DNA from: Pseudomonadota bacterium
GTDB taxonomy: Bacteria > Pseudomonadota > Alphaproteobacteria > Rhizobiales > Aestuariivirgaceae
Direction: 5' to 3'
DNA: 7,475 nucleotides
Assembly: GCA_016522385.1 (NCBI GenBank)
Contig: JAEKFU010000052.1
Coordinates: 1-7,475 of the forward strand
Shown here: positions 6,160 to 7,475 of the stretch, piece by piece
How the letters are laid out: every line of letters starts with the position of its first letter
Numbering within the stretch: the stretch's first letter is position 1
Notes under the pieces: model-generated
Told to the model about the DNA's origin: nothing
What the model saw: the letters and a program-made list of their open reading frames with translations, nothing else
The model's database searches: none
Translations under genes and position numbers: made by a program

Positions 6160-6912
6160 TCAGTCTTCGTCGTCTTCCTGTTCTTCCAGGAAATCTTCCC
6201 AGTCGTCACGCTTTTCATCCATGAAATCGGTGATCACGTCGAACAGATTTTCATCGATCGTCTCCAGCTGGTCGAGCACGCCGGTCTCTTCCCAAATCGT
6301 ATAGAGCTCGATCGAGGTTTTGAGGTTCACCTCCCAGGCCGTCGCCGTCGTGTTGAGCGTCGGCATCGGGATCGCCTTGCGCAACGTCTTCAGTGGAGCA
6401 TCGATCTTTGTGATGTTCGGTCCCCAATCGGCAAAATGCTGCGGATTGATCATATCTGGCGACAGTTGGTTTCCGGTCGAGATCAGCTTCAGCATCACCC
6501 GGCTGAATGGGCGTAGCACGTTCTTGGCCGACTCCATTCCGTGCTTGATGGCCGTCTCGCGCATCAGCATTACTAGGCCGCCCGGCGAATTTCCGAACGG
6601 ACAGCGCGCCGCGCAAGTATAGCATTGCGCGCAGGCCCAGATCTTTTCCTGCATGGCATCATAGATACCCTCCAGGTTCTCGGTCCAAAGCAGCTGGACG
6701 ATTTCGCGCGGGCTGAAGTCGTAATAATGCGCCGCCGGGCAGGTGGCCGTGCAAATACCGCAATTGAGGCAGCCGTTCAGCTCATGATCGAAGCGCAGAT
6801 CAGCCTGGATATCCTGGAAAATCTCTTCCAGCTTATCGCGGTCAACCGGCGGCTCCTGAGACAGGGGATCGCCGATATGTGTCTGAACACGCGATGTTGC
6901 CGTTTCCGACAT
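6160..6912 (-). CDS. shdrC1: sHdr complex iron-sulfur subunit sHdrC1
   Basis: A 250-residue HdrC-type protein with two [4Fe-4S] motifs, CLNCGICTATCP (Cys48, 51, 54, 58) and CAQCYTCAARCP (Cys94, 97, 100, 104), joined by the family segment YYDFSPREIVQLLW. The C-terminal half is helical and ends in a very acidic tail (DDWEDFLEEQEDDED, residues 236-250). Its clusters would shuttle electrons between sHdrB1 and sHdrA in the cytoplasm (inferred from the family). It differs clearly from sHdrC2 outside the cysteine motifs, so the two C subunits are old paralogues. It begins 22 bases after dsrE3C, with GGAGGG at 6929-6924 upstream, and ends 21 bases before shdrB1. Confidence 0.95.
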   Translation of the reverse strand: MSETATSRVQTHIGDPLSQEPPVDRDKLEEIFQDIQADLRFDHELNGCLNCGICTATCPAAHYYDFSPREIVQLLWTENLEGIYDAMQEKIWACAQCYTCAARCPFGNSPGGLVMLMRETAIKHGMESAKNVLRPFSRVMLKLISTGNQLSPDMINPQHFADWGPNITKIDAPLKTLRKAIPMPTLNTTATAWEVNLKTSIELYTIWEETGVLDQLETIDENLFDVITDFMDEKRDDWEDFLEEQEDDED

Positions 6913-6934
6913 GGTGTCTGGTGCCCTCCGAGAC

Positions 6935-7312
6935 TCAATACGTCATGACTTTGCAGTCTTCTTCCATCACCTGCTCGATCAGGTGCGCACCGCCGACGAC
7001 ACCTTCGCATTCGGGAATCAGGTCCCCTTTGGTCATGTCGAACAGATCGAGATTGGGAGAGCAGCAGTAAAACTTGACGCCGGCCTCGTGTGCTTCCTTG
7101 ATGAATTCATAGACCGACTTCGGCGAGCCTTCCTTGACGAACAGCCCTTCGGCCACGCCCTTCTTCATCAGCCGGCCCGAGGTGGCGGTGCAGATCACAT
7201 CCACCTCGTAGTCCATCGCCGCGGCAACCGTGGCCTGAAAAATCGGTGCGCCTAGCTCTTCGCCGTTGCGTGGATCCGTGTTGGCCATCACTATGATCAG
7301 TTTCTCCGCCAT
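6935..7312 (-). CDS. dsrE3C: DsrE-family sulfur carrier / sulfurtransferase DsrE3C
   Basis: A 125-residue soluble DsrE/DsrF-fold protein. It starts with the beta strand KLIIVMANTDPRN, has VDVICTATSGRLMKKG (residues 38-52) and carries the active cysteine pair Cys83-Cys84 in VKFYCCSPNLDLF. The double cysteine at exactly this spot matches my recollection of DsrE3C from Hyphomicrobium sHdr clusters. Such proteins hold persulfide sulfur and exchange it with TusA, delivering sulfane sulfur to the sHdr complex. No TusA gene is in the window. It is the first gene of the operon, 31 bases downstream of the -10 box, with AGAGGA at 7326-7321 before its ATG. Cys41 and two cysteines near the C-terminus (Cys102 in PECEG, and DCKVMTY) are extra to the active pair. 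Family is certain; the 3C subtype rests on context and the CC motif. Confidence 0.93.
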   Translation of the reverse strand: MAEKLIIVMANTDPRNGEELGAPIFQATVAAAMDYEVDVICTATSGRLMKKGVAEGLFVKEGSPKSVYEFIKEAHEAGVKFYCCSPNLDLFDMTKGDLIPECEGVVGGAHLIEQVMEEDCKVMTY

Positions 7313-7320
7313 GCCGGTCG

Positions 7321-7326
7321 TCCTCT
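7321..7326 (-). promoter_or_regulatory. Ribosome binding site of dsrE3C
   Basis: AGAGGA on the minus strand, 8 bases before the ATG at 7312. It sets translation of the first gene of the operon. Confidence 0.7.
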
Positions 7327-7343
7327 GCAGAATTACTCACTCC

Positions 7344-7372
7344 ATTATATTAGAATATTCTAAAGTGTTCAA
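7344..7372 (-). promoter_or_regulatory. Sigma70-type promoter of the sHdr operon
   Basis: On the minus strand the -35 box TTGAAC (7372-7367, 4 of 6 consensus bases) is followed by an ideal 17-base spacer and a perfect -10 box TATAAT (7349-7344). Transcription would begin around 7337, giving a leader of about 25 bases before the dsrE3C ATG. No other sequence in the window has such a promoter upstream of these genes, so it likely drives the whole operon through the regulator gene. The near-ideal -10 and spacing imply a strong promoter that needs repression, which fits the palindrome in its spacer. Confidence 0.8.
7350..7363. promoter_or_regulatory. 14-bp perfect palindrome in the promoter spacer; likely ArsR-type (sHdrR) operator
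   Basis: TTAGAATATTCTAA is a perfect inverted repeat centred between 7356 and 7357. It directly abuts the -10 box and fills 14 of the 17 spacer bases between -35 and -10. AT-rich palindromes overlapping the promoter are typical operators of ArsR-family repressors such as BigR and SqrR. A dimer bound here would block RNA polymerase. The regulator encoded at the far end of the operon is the obvious candidate ligand (inference); no binding is shown by sequence alone. Confidence 0.7.
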
Positions 7373-7409
7373 CCACTCTTCGCCACCCATCCACACCGAA
7401 TGCCGCCTT

Positions 7410-7475
7410 TCAGACCCGCATTAGGCCGGTCATTTGCACCAGGCCTGTCATGATCGGCACCAGCGCATCTTCGAT
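7410..7475 (-). CDS. Possible C-terminal end of an unidentified upstream gene
   Basis: On the minus strand an open frame from the window edge reads IEDALVPIMTGLVQMTGLMRV and ends with TGA at 7412-7410. Twenty-one residues are too few to identify a family; the composition is moderately hydrophobic. It stops 37 bases before the -35 box, a natural place for a preceding gene to end. It may instead be a chance open frame, since one this short carries little weight. No clear terminator follows it. Confidence 0.35.
   Translation of the reverse strand: MEDALVPIMTGLVQMTGLMRV

Noticed and set aside
5203..6516. Plus-strand open frames of 211 and 224 codons opposite shdrB1 and shdrC1
   Set aside because: They mirror the codon pattern of the real minus-strand genes and show no motifs.
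1113..6912. Methanogen-type or sulfate-reducer HdrABC
   Set aside because: Duplicated B and C genes, a short HdrA without ferredoxin inserts, the H gene, DsrE and LbpA together are diagnostic of the sulfur-oxidizing type.
7423..7446. Imperfect inverted repeat AGGCCGGT...ACCAGGCCT as a terminator for the upstream gene
   Set aside because: It has a one-base bulge, no following T-run, and lies before the putative stop codon within the possible coding end, so it is more likely coincidental.

Overview
This window is almost entirely one minus-strand operon for the sulfur-oxidizing heterodisulfide reductase-like (sHdr) pathway, in which a lipoate-binding protein takes part in cytoplasmic sulfane-sulfur oxidation. 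Gene families, gene order and the moderately GC-rich, Shine-Dalgarno-led genes fit a proteobacterial sulfur-oxidizing chemotroph. The best-known comparable clusters are in Hyphomicrobium-type Alphaproteobacteria, but the species cannot be fixed from the window.

Layout, in the direction of transcription (right to left). Bases 7475-7410 probably hold the last 21 codons of an unidentified upstream gene. Next is a clear sigma70-type promoter (-35 TTGAAC, 17-bp spacer, -10 TATAAT), whose spacer carries a perfect 14-bp palindrome that looks like a repressor operator. The tightly packed genes follow: dsrE3C (7312-6935), shdrC1 (6912-6160), shdrB1 (6138-4783), shdrA (4786-3731), shdrH (3723-2851), shdrC2 (2846-2058), shdrB2 (2048-1113), an uncharacterised cysteine-containing 139-residue protein (1116-697), lbpA (669-229) and the 5' part of an ArsR-type regulator (197 to beyond base 1). 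Gaps are 4 to 31 bases and two junctions overlap by 4 bases (ATGA), so one transcript is likely.

How they work together (established for the family, inferred here): DsrE3C passes sulfane sulfur, with a TusA partner not encoded in this window, to the sHdr complex. That complex has an FAD and iron-sulfur core (sHdrA), two ferredoxin-like electron-transfer subunits (sHdrC1, sHdrC2) and two CCG-domain catalytic subunits (sHdrB1, sHdrB2). LbpA, with its lipoyl-lysine motif, is thought to be the swinging-arm cofactor or electron acceptor. The ArsR-type protein carries a cysteine where persulfide-sensing SqrR/BigR-type repressors have one, and is the natural candidate to bind the palindrome.

The system as a whole is known. 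The less-described parts are the 139-residue protein, the 290-residue sHdrH protein, the long and cysteine-poor sHdrB1, the operator placed inside the promoter, and the regulator gene at the distal end of the operon. No RNA genes, mobile elements or CRISPR arrays were seen, and no stretch over 300 bases lacks a gene.
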